Assembly: GCF_027460065.1 (NCBI RefSeq)
Contig: NZ_JAPYZZ010000007.1
Location: 248,001 to 312,000 of the forward strand
DNA length: 64,000 nucleotides
Origin: Martinezella rhizogenes
Lineage (GTDB): Bacteria > Pseudomonadota > Alphaproteobacteria > Rhizobiales > Rhizobiaceae
Direction of reading: 5' to 3'
The notes under the pieces were generated by a model, which was given only the letters and a program-made list of their open reading frames with translations, had not been told where the DNA came from and did no database searches. Shown here one piece after another: positions 1 to 7,971 of the stretch (its first letter is position 1; each line of letters starts with the position of its first letter). A program made the translations under genes and the position numbers.

Positions 1-206
1 TTTGCAGGCGCCTTCTCCGTCGAAGCCTTCGCGGCAGCGGATTTCTTCATGCCATTCCCGCTTTTTGACTTTGCTGTTTCCACGTCTGCGGAGAGCTGCC
101 GCTCCGCCTCGATCCAGTGCCGTTCATGATGCCCGTCGGGTCTTCCTTCCCTCTCCCATATTGCGCGCGCTTTTTCACGGATTGCGGCTTCGCGGTCATG
201 GCTCAT
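1..206 (-). CDS. DUF2934 family protein (partial, runs off the left edge)
   Basis: Reading the minus strand from the ATG at 206 gives an open frame with no stop to base 1 (68 codons visible). Residues 8-33 carry the charged helical motif typical of DUF2934 (IREKARAIWEREGRP followed by a HW pair), then a Lys/Ala/Ser-rich stretch. A good ribosome site (GAGGGAGG) lies 6-13 bases before the ATG. DUF2934 proteins are small, soluble and of unknown function, common in Rhizobiales. The C-terminal end lies outside the window, so its length is unknown. Confidence 0.75.
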   Translation of the reverse strand, partial: MSHDREAAIREKARAIWEREGRPDGHHERHWIEAERQLSADVETAKSKSGNGMKKSAAAKASTEKAPA

Positions 207-377
207 AACGGGCCTCCCTCTTCCTGTTGCACCGGTTTCGATTGTGCCACTGAAAAAACAGAAAAAGCCAGAGTTTGTTCCGCAAAGACCCATAAGGAAT
301 GAGCATTTCCGCGTGAAAGGGAACCGTCGCCGACCGCGGATCGTTTGTCCTGCAGAAAACCCGCAGGAGACAATTTC

Positions 378-617
378 ATGACCAGCCCGCAAAAACCAAA
401 AACCGAACCGCTCGACATTCGCGATGAGGACGTGGCGCGCTTCGAGACAGACAGTGAACTGAAAGGTAGCGACGGCGAGATTTATCCGGACAAGAGCATG
501 AGCCTGCGTGCCCGCCGGCAGGCGGCGCGGCAGCACGAGGATGCCTTCATCGTCGCCACGGATCTAGAGGATGACGACCAGCGCGAGGCGGCACCCGGCG
601 TCAGGGAGCAGCCATAG
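378..617 (+). CDS. Small hypothetical acidic protein
   Basis: A 79-residue frame, very rich in charged residues and with no membrane segment, signal peptide or recognisable domain. The in-frame codon at 345 is possible, but the ATG at 378 is preceded by CAGGAGA at 362-368, so it is taken as the start. A hairpin terminator follows 16 bases after the stop. The codon pattern looks like that of its neighbours. No function can be assigned from sequence; probably a lineage-restricted Rhizobiaceae protein. Confidence 0.55.
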   Translation: MTSPQKPKTEPLDIRDEDVARFETDSELKGSDGEIYPDKSMSLRARRQAARQHEDAFIVATDLEDDDQREAAPGVREQP

Positions 618-633
618 GCCTCTTGACATGAAT

Positions 634-656
634 AAGGCGGGTCAGAGCCCGCCTTT
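634..656. terminator. Bidirectional hairpin terminator
   Basis: GGCGGG (636-641) pairs with CCCGCC (648-653), with A-rich and T-rich flanks on opposite sides. It sits between two convergent genes and can serve both. Confidence 0.7.
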
Positions 657-682
657 ATCAGAAATATGCTGCTGTCCCGTCG

Positions 683-1126
683 TCAGCGACGGACGGAGAC
701 GATTGCCTTGCGGTTGAAATTGGAGACCTGCACCCGGCCGGACTGGTTGCCGCCGAGGATTTGGGCCGTCTTGCCGCTCATGCTCTTCAAAATGCCTGCA
801 TGATAACCGCGGCCGTTACGAATGACGACGACATCACCGGGTTTGGCCTGGTTGACCGGAACGGCATAACCGAAAGATGTCCAGGATTTCGCAAATCCAA
901 AGGATTTAGGCGACTGGCGGCCGGCCTTATTGGCGACCGCATGCAGGAAAAGGCCACACCACGGGGTGCTGCGCGGATTTGCGCCTAGAATGTTCTTGAG
1001 GCTCTTATTGTTCTTGGACTCATGCAGCCCGGTGTATTTTTCTGCCTGGTTCAGCATGCCGGCAGAGGCCGGCGCCACGACTGTAAAAGCCAAGGCAGCG
1101 GATAGAATTAACGCGGATACTCTCAA
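683..1126 (-). CDS. Secreted TIGR02594/CHAP-like family protein
   Basis: A 147-residue exported protein. The N-terminus is a signal peptide (RVSALILSAALAF, cleavage near APASA). The mature part has the TPWCGLF motif, whose Cys is the presumed nucleophile, and a GYHAGI motif with the presumed His, as in NlpC/P60-CHAP-like (TIGR02594) proteins. These usually cut or bind peptidoglycan; that role is inferred. The longer frame opens at a TTG at 1180, but the TTG at 1126 has an AAGGG ribosome site 7 bases upstream and begins exactly at the signal peptide, so it is preferred. That ribosome site is inside a hairpin (1133-1152). Confidence 0.75.
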   Translation of the reverse strand: MRVSALILSAALAFTVVAPASAGMLNQAEKYTGLHESKNNKSLKNILGANPRSTPWCGLFLHAVANKAGRQSPKSFGFAKSWTSFGYAVPVNQAKPGDVVVIRNGRGYHAGILKSMSGKTAQILGGNQSGRVQVSNFNRKAIVSVRR

Positions 1127-1132
1127 ACGTCT

Positions 1133-1152
1133 CGCCCTTATGTTAGAGGGCG
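1133..1152 (-). promoter_or_regulatory. Hairpin covering the ribosome binding site of the CHAP-like gene
   Basis: CGCCCT (1133-1138) and AGGGCG (1147-1152) form a 6-bp stem with an 8-base loop. On the minus-strand mRNA the Shine-Dalgarno AAGGGCG lies in this stem, so translation could be limited by folding. The structure is read directly; the effect is inferred. Confidence 0.4.
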
Positions 1153-1239
1153 TCCGTGTATTGTGACAATTTAGCGACAATTTGACGAGAAATGGGCAGA
1201 AATCAGACGCCTATTCATGCGGCCTGATCTGTCATTGCT

Positions 1240-1809
1240 TTAAAACAGGCTGCCCTGCGCCTCATCGGCGCGGCTGCGGCCGGCATTTTCGAGATCCAGC
1301 ATGCGCAATTTGGTGGTGGTTCCGCCCGGTGCAGAAAAGCCGCCCAACCTGCCGCCGGCGGCCAGAACCCGGTGGCAGGGAATGATGAGCGGCACCGGGT
1401 TTTTCGCCATGGCCTGACCGACATCGCGGGCTTTCTCCATGCCAAGACCGAGGTCTTTCACGATGCCGCCATAGGTCGTCGTGCGGCCCCAGCCGATCTG
1501 CCGCGCAACCCCATAGACATCGAGGAAGAAGCGCTCCTGCCCGGTCAGATCGAGCTCCACGGTGGTGAAATCGATCGCCTCGCCGCCGAAATAACGGGTG
1601 ATCATCGCAATCACCTCACGCGTGCGTGTTTCCGGCACCGCAATCGTGGATGACGGCAGACGTCGCAGGAGAAGTTTTTCGGTTTCGCCGGCGTCAGTAC
1701 CGGGCAATTGCAGACGGGCGATGCCGCGCCCTGCCCATGCGAGGCCGCAATGGCCGAGAGCTGTGGGAAAAACAATATAGCCGTAGTGGTTGGTCATCGC
1801 ATTCATCAT
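1240..1809 (-). CDS. ogt: Methylated-DNA--protein-cysteine S-methyltransferase
   Basis: Suicide repair enzyme that moves methyl or other alkyl groups from O6-guanine or O4-thymine to its own cysteine. From the chosen start it has 189 residues, normal for Ogt. The active-site motif IPCHRV places the acceptor at about Cys145; the upstream helix-turn-helix region ARQIGWGRTTTYGGI and the downstream GGRLGGFSAPGG loop fit the family. No N-terminal Ada domain is present. The frame also opens at a GTG at 1827 and at ATGs at 1806 and 1797; no ribosome site clearly decides between them. Confidence 0.9.
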   Translation of the reverse strand: MMNAMTNHYGYIVFPTALGHCGLAWAGRGIARLQLPGTDAGETEKLLLRRLPSSTIAVPETRTREVIAMITRYFGGEAIDFTTVELDLTGQERFFLDVYGVARQIGWGRTTTYGGIVKDLGLGMEKARDVGQAMAKNPVPLIIPCHRVLAAGGRLGGFSAPGGTTTKLRMLDLENAGRSRADEAQGSLF

Positions 1810-1893
1810 CCGCTTTCGGGCGCACACGATGCCATATCCTGCGTCCGAAACAACCCGTTTCCTGATCTCGAAAAAACCCTATCTCTAAAAAAT

Positions 1894-1923
1894 AAGGCCA
1901 CCCGATTTTGCCGGGTGGCCTTT
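1894..1923. terminator. Strong hairpin terminator
   Basis: AAGGCCACCCG pairs with CGGGTGGCCTT around a short AT-rich loop. It follows the DUF982 gene on the minus strand. Confidence 0.75.
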
Positions 1924-1946
1924 CAGTGCATCAGTCGTGAATACGC

Positions 1947-2243
1947 TCAGGATGCGATCGTATTCGGTGCCTCCGCCTTGTCCTCCATCAGGCAATACGC
2001 CTGCCGGCTGGCGGCGACGAAGGCGGTGCGGGCGATTTCACCCGCTACGTCGCCCATCAGCGAGGCGCGGCACAGCCGCAACGCCTGTTCATGCGCCTTT
2101 TCGCCGCGCTCAGGCCATTCGTGCTGGAGAAAATCGAAGGCTTCGTAAACGCCGTTGAAAATTCTGGGAGCGCCGTTCTCCAGGGATATGGTAACGGGCT
2201 TTTCCCACTTAACATCATTCAGCAACATTGATTGCACTTCCAT
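1947..2243 (-). CDS. DUF982 domain protein
   Basis: A 98-residue protein filling one DUF982 domain: W-x-x-PV near residue 13, a VYEAFDFLQHEWPERG segment, and a conserved C-x(5)-G-x(5)-AR-x-AF-x-AA tail. DUF982 is a small soluble family found mostly in rhizobia and agrobacteria, often in many copies; its function is not known. The ATG at 2243 is used; the ATG at 2228 has a comparable GGAAGTG upstream and is an alternative. It is divergent from the photolyase gene. Confidence 0.75.
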   Translation of the reverse strand: MEVQSMLLNDVKWEKPVTISLENGAPRIFNGVYEAFDFLQHEWPERGEKAHEQALRLCRASLMGDVAGEIARTAFVAASRQAYCLMEDKAEAPNTIAS

Positions 2244-2416
2244 GCTTCATTAACCCGCGACAAACGCCGGCTCCTCCAGTTGGTTCCCTTCATCAGCGGT
2301 TTCAAGAGCGAAAAAATAACCCTCGAGAAACCATGTGCCCCATCTTCTCATTGTAGCCGATTTGCGGAACAAAGCGGTTCAACACTCGTTCAAGCGGAAG
2401 TGAACCGGGTCTATTC

Positions 2417-3856
2417 ATGCCGACAACAGCCTCTCCTGCCATCGTCTGGTTCCGCAAGGATCTGCGCCTTTCTGACAATCTCGCTTTGCTTGCCGCTGTG
2501 GAGCACGGCGGGCCTGTCATTCCCGTCTATATCAGGGAAAAATTCACTGGGCCGCTCGGCGGCGCGCAGGAATGGTGGCTTCACCATTCACTTCTCGCCC
2601 TCTCCGCCGCGCTTGAAGAAGCCGGAAGCCGTCTTTTGCTTTTAAGCGGTGATGCCAAGCAGACGCTGTGCCGGTTGATATCCGAAACCGGCGCAAAGGC
2701 TGTCTTCTGGAACCGCCGTTATGATCCGGCCGGTATGGCCACCGACACGGCGCTCAAACAGAAGCTGCGCGACGATGGCCTGACGGTGCGAAGCTTCTCC
2801 GGCCAGCTGCTGCATGAGCCATCGCGGCTGCAGACGAAATCGGGCGGGCCTTACCGCGTCTATACACCTTTCTGGCGGGCGCTGGAGGGTGGCGAGGAGC
2901 CACATGCGCCGGTGAATGCGCCCAAAAACCTGAAGGTGCCAGAGGTCTGGCCGAAATCCGAAAAACTCTCCGACTGGAAACTGCTGCCCACCAAGCCGGA
3001 CTGGGCGAAGGATTTCAGTGACATATGGACGCCCGGCGAAAACGGCGCACAGGAGAAACTTGATGATTTCATCGATGGTGCCCTGAAAGGTTATGAAGAA
3101 GGCCGGGATTTTCCGGCGAAACCCGCGACGTCGCTGCTTTCACCGCATCTTGCCGCGGGCGAGATATCGCCGGCGGCCGTCTGGCACGCCACGAAAGGGC
3201 TTTCGCGACATATCGCCTCCAACGATATCAGCCGTTTCCGTAAGGAAATCGTCTGGCGGGAATTCTGCTACCATCTGCTGTTTCATTTTTCGCAACTAAA
3301 CGAGAAGAACTGGAACGACAGTTTCGATGCCTTTGCCTGGAGAGACGACGAAAAATCCTTCAAGGCCTGGACGCGCGGCATGACGGGTTACCCGATCGTG
3401 GATGCCGGCATGCGGCAATTGTGGCAACACGGCATCATGCACAACCGGGTGCGCATGATCGTCGCGTCCTTCCTCATCAAACATCTGCTGATCGACTGGC
3501 GGAAGGGTGAGAAATGGTTCCGCGACACACTTGTGGATGCCGACCCAGCCTCAAACGCCGCCAACTGGCAATGGGTAGCTGGTTCGGGGGCGGACGCCTC
3601 GCCGTTCTTCCGCATCTTCAACCCCATATTGCAGGGAGAGAAATTCGACGGCGACGGCGATTATGTGCGCCGGTTCGTGCCCGAGCTTGAAAAGCTCGAG
3701 CGGAAATACATTCACAAGCCGTTCGAAGCGCCGAAAGAGGCGCTGAAAAGGGCGGGCATCGAACTCGGCAAGACTTATCCGCTACCGATCGTCGACCACG
3801 GAAAAGCGCGGGAAAGAGCGCTTGCGGCCTATGCCGCAGTGAAGAAGACCACATAA
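2417..3856 (+). CDS. phrA: Class III CPD DNA photolyase
   Basis: Light-driven flavoenzyme that splits cyclobutane pyrimidine dimers. The protein has 479 residues: an N-terminal Rossmann-like antenna domain beginning AIVWFRKDLRLSDNLAL, and a C-terminal helical FAD domain with RFRKEIVWREFCYHL, the FAD-contacting NWQWVAGSGADASPFFRIFNP, and a run of conserved Trp residues able to pass electrons. It closely resembles the Agrobacterium enzyme called PhrA, a class III photolyase related to plant cryptochromes. The paralogous 6-4 photolyase (PhrB) is a different, iron-sulfur protein. No strong ribosome site precedes the ATG. Confidence 0.88.
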   Translation: MPTTASPAIVWFRKDLRLSDNLALLAAVEHGGPVIPVYIREKFTGPLGGAQEWWLHHSLLALSAALEEAGSRLLLLSGDAKQTLCRLISETGAKAVFWNRRYDPAGMATDTALKQKLRDDGLTVRSFSGQLLHEPSRLQTKSGGPYRVYTPFWRALEGGEEPHAPVNAPKNLKVPEVWPKSEKLSDWKLLPTKPDWAKDFSDIWTPGENGAQEKLDDFIDGALKGYEEGRDFPAKPATSLLSPHLAAGEISPAAVWHATKGLSRHIASNDISRFRKEIVWREFCYHLLFHFSQLNEKNWNDSFDAFAWRDDEKSFKAWTRGMTGYPIVDAGMRQLWQHGIMHNRVRMIVASFLIKHLLIDWRKGEKWFRDTLVDADPASNAANWQWVAGSGADASPFFRIFNPILQGEKFDGDGDYVRRFVPELEKLERKYIHKPFEAPKEALKRAGIELGKTYPLPIVDHGKARERALAAYAAVKKTT

Positions 3857-3978
3857 AACTGGGTATCGGCAAAATTTTGCGTGGCTAAGCCAAAGCCGGG
3901 AAGATAATTTCTTGCCTTGAAGCGGTTGTAACTGGACATAACGGCACCTAATTTCCGCTCAGACAAGAAGGCTCGATC

Positions 3979-5016
3979 ATGACCATTCATCCCTCTGCGC
4001 TCAGTGCTATCGGCAACACGCCGCTCATCCGTCTGAAGGCTGCTTCTGAAGCGACGGGGTGCGAAATCCTCGGCAAGGCGGAATTCCTCAATCCCGGCCA
4101 GTCCGTGAAGGATCGCGCCGCGCTCTACATCATCCGCGACGCCGAACGGCGCGGACAATTGCGCCCGGGCGGCACCATCGTGGAAGGCACGGCCGGCAAT
4201 ACCGGCATTGGCCTGTCGCTGGTCGCCAATGCACTTGGCTACAAGACGGTAATCGTCATTCCCGAGACACAGAGTCAGGAAAAGAAGGACGCGCTGAAGC
4301 TGCTTGGCGCGAAGCTCGTCGAGGTTCCAGCCGCTCCCTATTCCAATCCGAACAATTACGTGAAGGTCTCCGGCCGGCTGGCGAAACAGCTTGCCGCCAC
4401 CGATGAGAACGGCGCAATCTGGGCCAACCAGTTCGATAATATCGCCAACCGTCAGGCCCATATCGAAACCACCGCGCCTGAGATCTGGGACCAGACCGAC
4501 GGCAAGGTTGATGGCTTCATCTGCTCGGTCGGATCAGGCGGAACGCTGGCCGGCGTGGCCGACGGCCTGCGTGATTTCAACCCTGACATCAAGATCGGCC
4601 TTGCCGACCCTGAAGGTGCCGCCCTTTACGAATTCTACAAGCACGGGGTCCTGAAGTCCGAAGGTTCTTCCATTACCGAGGGCATTGGGCAGGGCCGCAT
4701 CACCGCCAATCTCGAAGGTTTTACGCCGGACTTTTCCTATCGTATTTCGGATGCGGAAGCGCTGCCGGTGCTGTTCGATCTCGTCACGAAGGAAGGGCTG
4801 TGCCTCGGCGGTTCTTCCGGCATCAACATTGCCGGCGCAATCCGCCTTGCCCGCGAGCTTGGTCCGGGGCATACAATCGTGACGATACTGTGCGACTACG
4901 GTAATCGTTATCAGTCGAAGCTCTTCAATCCGGATTTCCTGCGCTCCAAGGGACTTCCCGTGCCGCAGTGGCTGGCGACGAAGAGCGAGATTCCGGTTCC
5001 CTACGAAACCGTTTGA
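3979..5016 (+). CDS. cysK: Cysteine synthase (O-acetylserine sulfhydrylase)
   Basis: PLP enzyme making cysteine from O-acetylserine and sulfide. The 345 residues begin IGNTPLIRLK; the PLP lysine is K44 in GQSVKDRAAL, and the phosphate-binding loop is EGTAGNTGIGL. The C-terminal half has GSGGTLAGVADGL and the GGSSGINIAGA segment. It is somewhat longer than the roughly 310-residue enteric CysK, because of its C-terminal extension. A ribosome site AAGAAGG precedes the ATG. Only 12 bases separate it from the alanyl-tRNA editing gene, so it is the first gene of a three-gene operon. Confidence 0.92.
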   Translation: MTIHPSALSAIGNTPLIRLKAASEATGCEILGKAEFLNPGQSVKDRAALYIIRDAERRGQLRPGGTIVEGTAGNTGIGLSLVANALGYKTVIVIPETQSQEKKDALKLLGAKLVEVPAAPYSNPNNYVKVSGRLAKQLAATDENGAIWANQFDNIANRQAHIETTAPEIWDQTDGKVDGFICSVGSGGTLAGVADGLRDFNPDIKIGLADPEGAALYEFYKHGVLKSEGSSITEGIGQGRITANLEGFTPDFSYRISDAEALPVLFDLVTKEGLCLGGSSGINIAGAIRLARELGPGHTIVTILCDYGNRYQSKLFNPDFLRSKGLPVPQWLATKSEIPVPYETV

Positions 5017-5028
5017 GGACATGCCGAA

Positions 5029-5766
5029 ATGCCTGTGAATGCCCTGTTCCGTGACGATTTTTATCTTTCTACCGCAGAAGCGATCGTCACGGCGGTGCAT
5101 GAGGATGGCGGCATAGAACTGGACCAGACCTGCTTTTACGCCACTTCCGGCGGCCAGCCGGGCGATAGCGGCTTTCTCGAGCGGGCGGATGGTTCGCGCA
5201 TCGAACTTGGCATCACCAAAAACGGTGCCGACAAGAGCGTCGTCGTCCATGTGCCGCTCGAAGGTCAGCCTTCGCCCGAGATCGGTGAAAAACTGACGCT
5301 GCATGTGGACTGGCCGCGCCGCTACAAGCTGATGCGCATGCACACGGCCTGCCACCTGCTCTCCGTCGTCTGTCAGTGGCCGATCACGGGTGCGGCGGTC
5401 GGCGAGGACGAATCGCGTGTTGATTTCGACATGTCCGAGACCATCGACAAGGACGAAGTCACGGCAAAGCTGATGGAGCTGGTGAAAGCCAACCATCCGG
5501 TCTTCCTGCAATGGATCACCGACGAGGAATTGCAGGCCAATCCGGGCATCGTCAAATCCAAGAATGTGCGCCCGCCAATGGGTCTTGGCCGGGTCAGCCT
5601 CGTCTGCATCGGCGAAAATTCCAGCATCGACAGCCAGCCCTGCGGCGGCACCCATGTTTCCGAAACGCAGGAAGTGGGCGATATTCACATTGCCAAGATA
5701 GAAAAGAAGGGCAAGGAGAACAGGCGGTTCCGCATTCGTTTCGGCGCGCCTGAAGCTGTTGCCTGA
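5029..5766 (+). CDS. Alanyl-tRNA editing protein (AlaX family)
   Basis: Free-standing homologue of the AlaRS editing domain, which hydrolyses wrongly charged tRNA-Ala (Ser or Gly). The 245-residue protein carries the zinc motif HTACH (His105, His109) and the second pair CGGTH (Cys205, His209), as well as the conserved FYATSGGQPGDSG segment near residue 37. This is the medium AlaX-M type. It is placed between cysK and a mercaptopyruvate sulfurtransferase with gaps of 12 and 15 bases, so it is co-expressed with cysteine metabolism. Whether it edits a cysteine-related mischarging is not shown by sequence. Confidence 0.85.
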   Translation: MPVNALFRDDFYLSTAEAIVTAVHEDGGIELDQTCFYATSGGQPGDSGFLERADGSRIELGITKNGADKSVVVHVPLEGQPSPEIGEKLTLHVDWPRRYKLMRMHTACHLLSVVCQWPITGAAVGEDESRVDFDMSETIDKDEVTAKLMELVKANHPVFLQWITDEELQANPGIVKSKNVRPPMGLGRVSLVCIGENSSIDSQPCGGTHVSETQEVGDIHIAKIEKKGKENRRFRIRFGAPEAVA

Positions 5767-5781
5767 AATCGGAGAGACATC

Positions 5782-7203
5782 ATGAGCACGGATAAGAGCC
5801 GTTTCGTCGTTTCGGCGGACTGGGTGGAAAAACAGCTCGGCACATCAGGGTTTCGTGTTGTTGATGCGTCCTGGTATCTGCCGGCGCACAAGCGCAATGG
5901 CGCGGAAGAATTCGCGAGCGGCCATCTGCCCGGCGCCGTGTTCTTCGATCAGGACAAGATCGCCGATCACACCACCGGTCTGCCGCATTCCCTGCCCTCG
6001 CCGGAGTTCTTCGCGCAAGAGGCCGGCGAACTTGGTCTCAGCGAGAATGATACGATCGTGGTCTATGACGGCCCCGGTTTCTTTTCCGCACCGCGCGTCT
6101 GGTGGATGCTGCGGGTGATGGGCGTGCGCAAGGCCTATGTGCTGGATGGCGGCCTCGACGGCTGGAAGCGCGAAGGCCGGCTGCTTGAAACCGGCACGCC
6201 GGAGATCGAGCCTGCGACCTTTACGCCTGACTTCAACGAGAAACGCGTGACTTCGCTGTCGACCATGCGTGGCATTGTCGACAGCGGCGAAAAGCAGATC
6301 GCCGATGCCCGCGGCGCGGGGCGCTTCACCGGCGATGAGGCCGAACCACGTGCCGGCATGCGGTCGGGCCATATGCCCGGCGCGCGCAGCCTGCCAGCGA
6401 CAGCCTTTTCGGAGAACGGCCACTTCAAGGACCTGACCGCAATCCGCAAGATGGTGACCGATGCCGGCATCGATCTTGGCAAGCCGGTGGTGACGAGCTG
6501 CGGCTCGGGCGTCACCGCCGCTGTCATTACGCTGGCGCTGGAATCGCTCGGCCATCGGGACAATTCGCTCTATGACGGCTCGTGGTCGGAATGGGGTGGA
6601 CTTGAAGATACACCCGTCGTCACCGGCGCTGCCGATCCCCTGCCCGTCATTTCCCATGGCCCGCTGAAGGCGCATGTGACGCAGCTGGAAATGACCGCAC
6701 CGCCCAAGGTCAGCCTGCCAATCCCGGTCAACCTCCAGACGGCGCTGATGCGGGTCAACAATATTCCCCTGCACTTCTACCGCTACCTCTACTGGCGGGT
6801 GGGGAAACGCTGGCATTGGCAGAAGCGCATGCGCATGAGCGATGCCGAGCTTTCCGCCATTCTAGGCGATCCGAAAAACAGCGTCACGGTTCTCTACATG
6901 AACGGCGCGCCCGCCGGTTTCTTCGAACTGAACAAGGCGAGCGACGAGGTGACCGAGCTTTCCTATTTCGGGCTGCTCGAAGAGGCGATTGGGGCTGGCG
7001 TCGGCAAATGGTTCCTTCTGCAGGCGCTTTACGCCGCCTGGCAGGACAATCCGCAGCGGGTGACGGTGACCACGAATACGCTCGACCATCCGCGCGCATT
7101 GCAGCTTTACCAGATGATGGGCTTTTCGCCTGTCGGCACCTATGAGGCCTGGGTGGAGCCGCTTGCCGATACGGAGCTTCTCGAAATTTCGCTGCGTAAT
7201 TGA
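5782..7203 (+). CDS. sseA: 3-mercaptopyruvate sulfurtransferase fused to a GNAT acetyltransferase
   Basis: One 473-residue frame encodes two enzymes. Residues 1-285 are a tandem rhodanese pair: the first (inactive) with EEFASGHLPGAVFFD, the second with the catalytic loop SCGSGVTAAV, Cys240, the CGSGVTA signature typical of 3-mercaptopyruvate rather than thiosulfate sulfurtransferases. Residues about 312-473 form a GNAT domain, with ELSYFGLLEEAIGAGVGKWF (the acetyl-CoA loop) and a terminal YQMMGFSPVG. Most SseA proteins end near 285 residues. No frame break is present between the halves. It is the third gene of the cysK operon. Confidence 0.85.
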   Translation: MSTDKSRFVVSADWVEKQLGTSGFRVVDASWYLPAHKRNGAEEFASGHLPGAVFFDQDKIADHTTGLPHSLPSPEFFAQEAGELGLSENDTIVVYDGPGFFSAPRVWWMLRVMGVRKAYVLDGGLDGWKREGRLLETGTPEIEPATFTPDFNEKRVTSLSTMRGIVDSGEKQIADARGAGRFTGDEAEPRAGMRSGHMPGARSLPATAFSENGHFKDLTAIRKMVTDAGIDLGKPVVTSCGSGVTAAVITLALESLGHRDNSLYDGSWSEWGGLEDTPVVTGAADPLPVISHGPLKAHVTQLEMTAPPKVSLPIPVNLQTALMRVNNIPLHFYRYLYWRVGKRWHWQKRMRMSDAELSAILGDPKNSVTVLYMNGAPAGFFELNKASDEVTELSYFGLLEEAIGAGVGKWFLLQALYAAWQDNPQRVTVTTNTLDHPRALQLYQMMGFSPVGTYEAWVEPLADTELLEISLRN

Positions 7204-7227
7204 GGGTGTGGCTAGTCCACTTCCTAC

Positions 7228-7254
7228 GCATTCCTGTGCTCATCACAGGAATGC
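7228..7254. terminator. Perfect hairpin between convergent genes
   Basis: GCATTCCTGTG and CACAGGAATGC form an 11-bp perfect stem with a 5-base loop, just after the sulfurtransferase stop. It has no T-tract on either strand, so it may act as an mRNA 3-prime end stabiliser rather than an intrinsic terminator. Confidence 0.5.
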
Positions 7255-7275
7255 AGGCGGAAGGGGAAACAGTAC

Positions 7276-7920
7276 TCACACCTTCTCGATGATCAGATGC
7301 GTTGCCCCCTCGCCCGCCACCGTTCCCGTGCAGCGATAACCAAGTGCGGGCAAATCCAGCTCGTCGAAAAGCAGCTCCCCCTTGCCGAGAAACACCGGCG
7401 CAAGGGCCAGATGCAATTCATCGATCATGCCCGCCGCCATATATTGCCGGATGGTCGAGACGCCACCACCGATGCGGACATCCCTGCCATTCACTGCCGT
7501 AAGCGCCCGATCCAGCGCGGCTTCAATGCCGTCGGTAACGAAATGAAACTCAGTGCCGCCCTTCATGGTGAAGGAATGGCGCGCGTGGTGGGTCAGGACG
7601 AAGACCGGGACATGATAGGGCGGTTCTTCGCCCCACCAGCCCTTCCAGCTTTCATCCGGCCATGCACCACGCACAGGGCCGAACATGTTACGCCCTAAAA
7701 CCCAGGCGCCAATATTTTCGAAGCTTTTTTCGGAAAAATGCTCATCCGTCCCGGTCGAGCCACCCTCCTTGCCGAACATGCGGTGGAAGGTGCGGGTCTT
7801 GAATGCCCATTGGTGCAGCTCTTCGCCTTTCACGCCCAACGGGTTCTGCAGGCTCTGGTCCGGTCCTGCGCCATATCCGTCAAGCGAAATGGCGAAATTG
7901 CGAACGACGACCTTCGGCAT
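7276..7920 (-). CDS. Dihydrofolate reductase family protein (RibD C-terminal-like)
   Basis: A 214-residue reductase-fold protein. It opens KVVVRNFAISLDGYGAG, the usual NAD(P)H-binding first strand of this family, and later has WVLGRNMFGP, then GGGVSTIRQYMAAGMIDELHLALAPVFLGKG, the signature nucleotide and C-terminal region. Such stand-alone proteins are of unknown substrate, and usually are not true dihydrofolate reductases. The ATG at 7920 follows GGAGGA at good spacing and is preferred to the upstream in-frame start at 7965. It lies 51 bases after the DUF4344 gene and is probably co-transcribed. Confidence 0.82.
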   Translation of the reverse strand: MPKVVVRNFAISLDGYGAGPDQSLQNPLGVKGEELHQWAFKTRTFHRMFGKEGGSTGTDEHFSEKSFENIGAWVLGRNMFGPVRGAWPDESWKGWWGEEPPYHVPVFVLTHHARHSFTMKGGTEFHFVTDGIEAALDRALTAVNGRDVRIGGGVSTIRQYMAAGMIDELHLALAPVFLGKGELLFDELDLPALGYRCTGTVAGEGATHLIIEKV

Positions 7921-7971
7921 GGCATTCTCCTCCATCAGGAAGGCCAGCTCACCAGCATCCGGCAACCAGCC

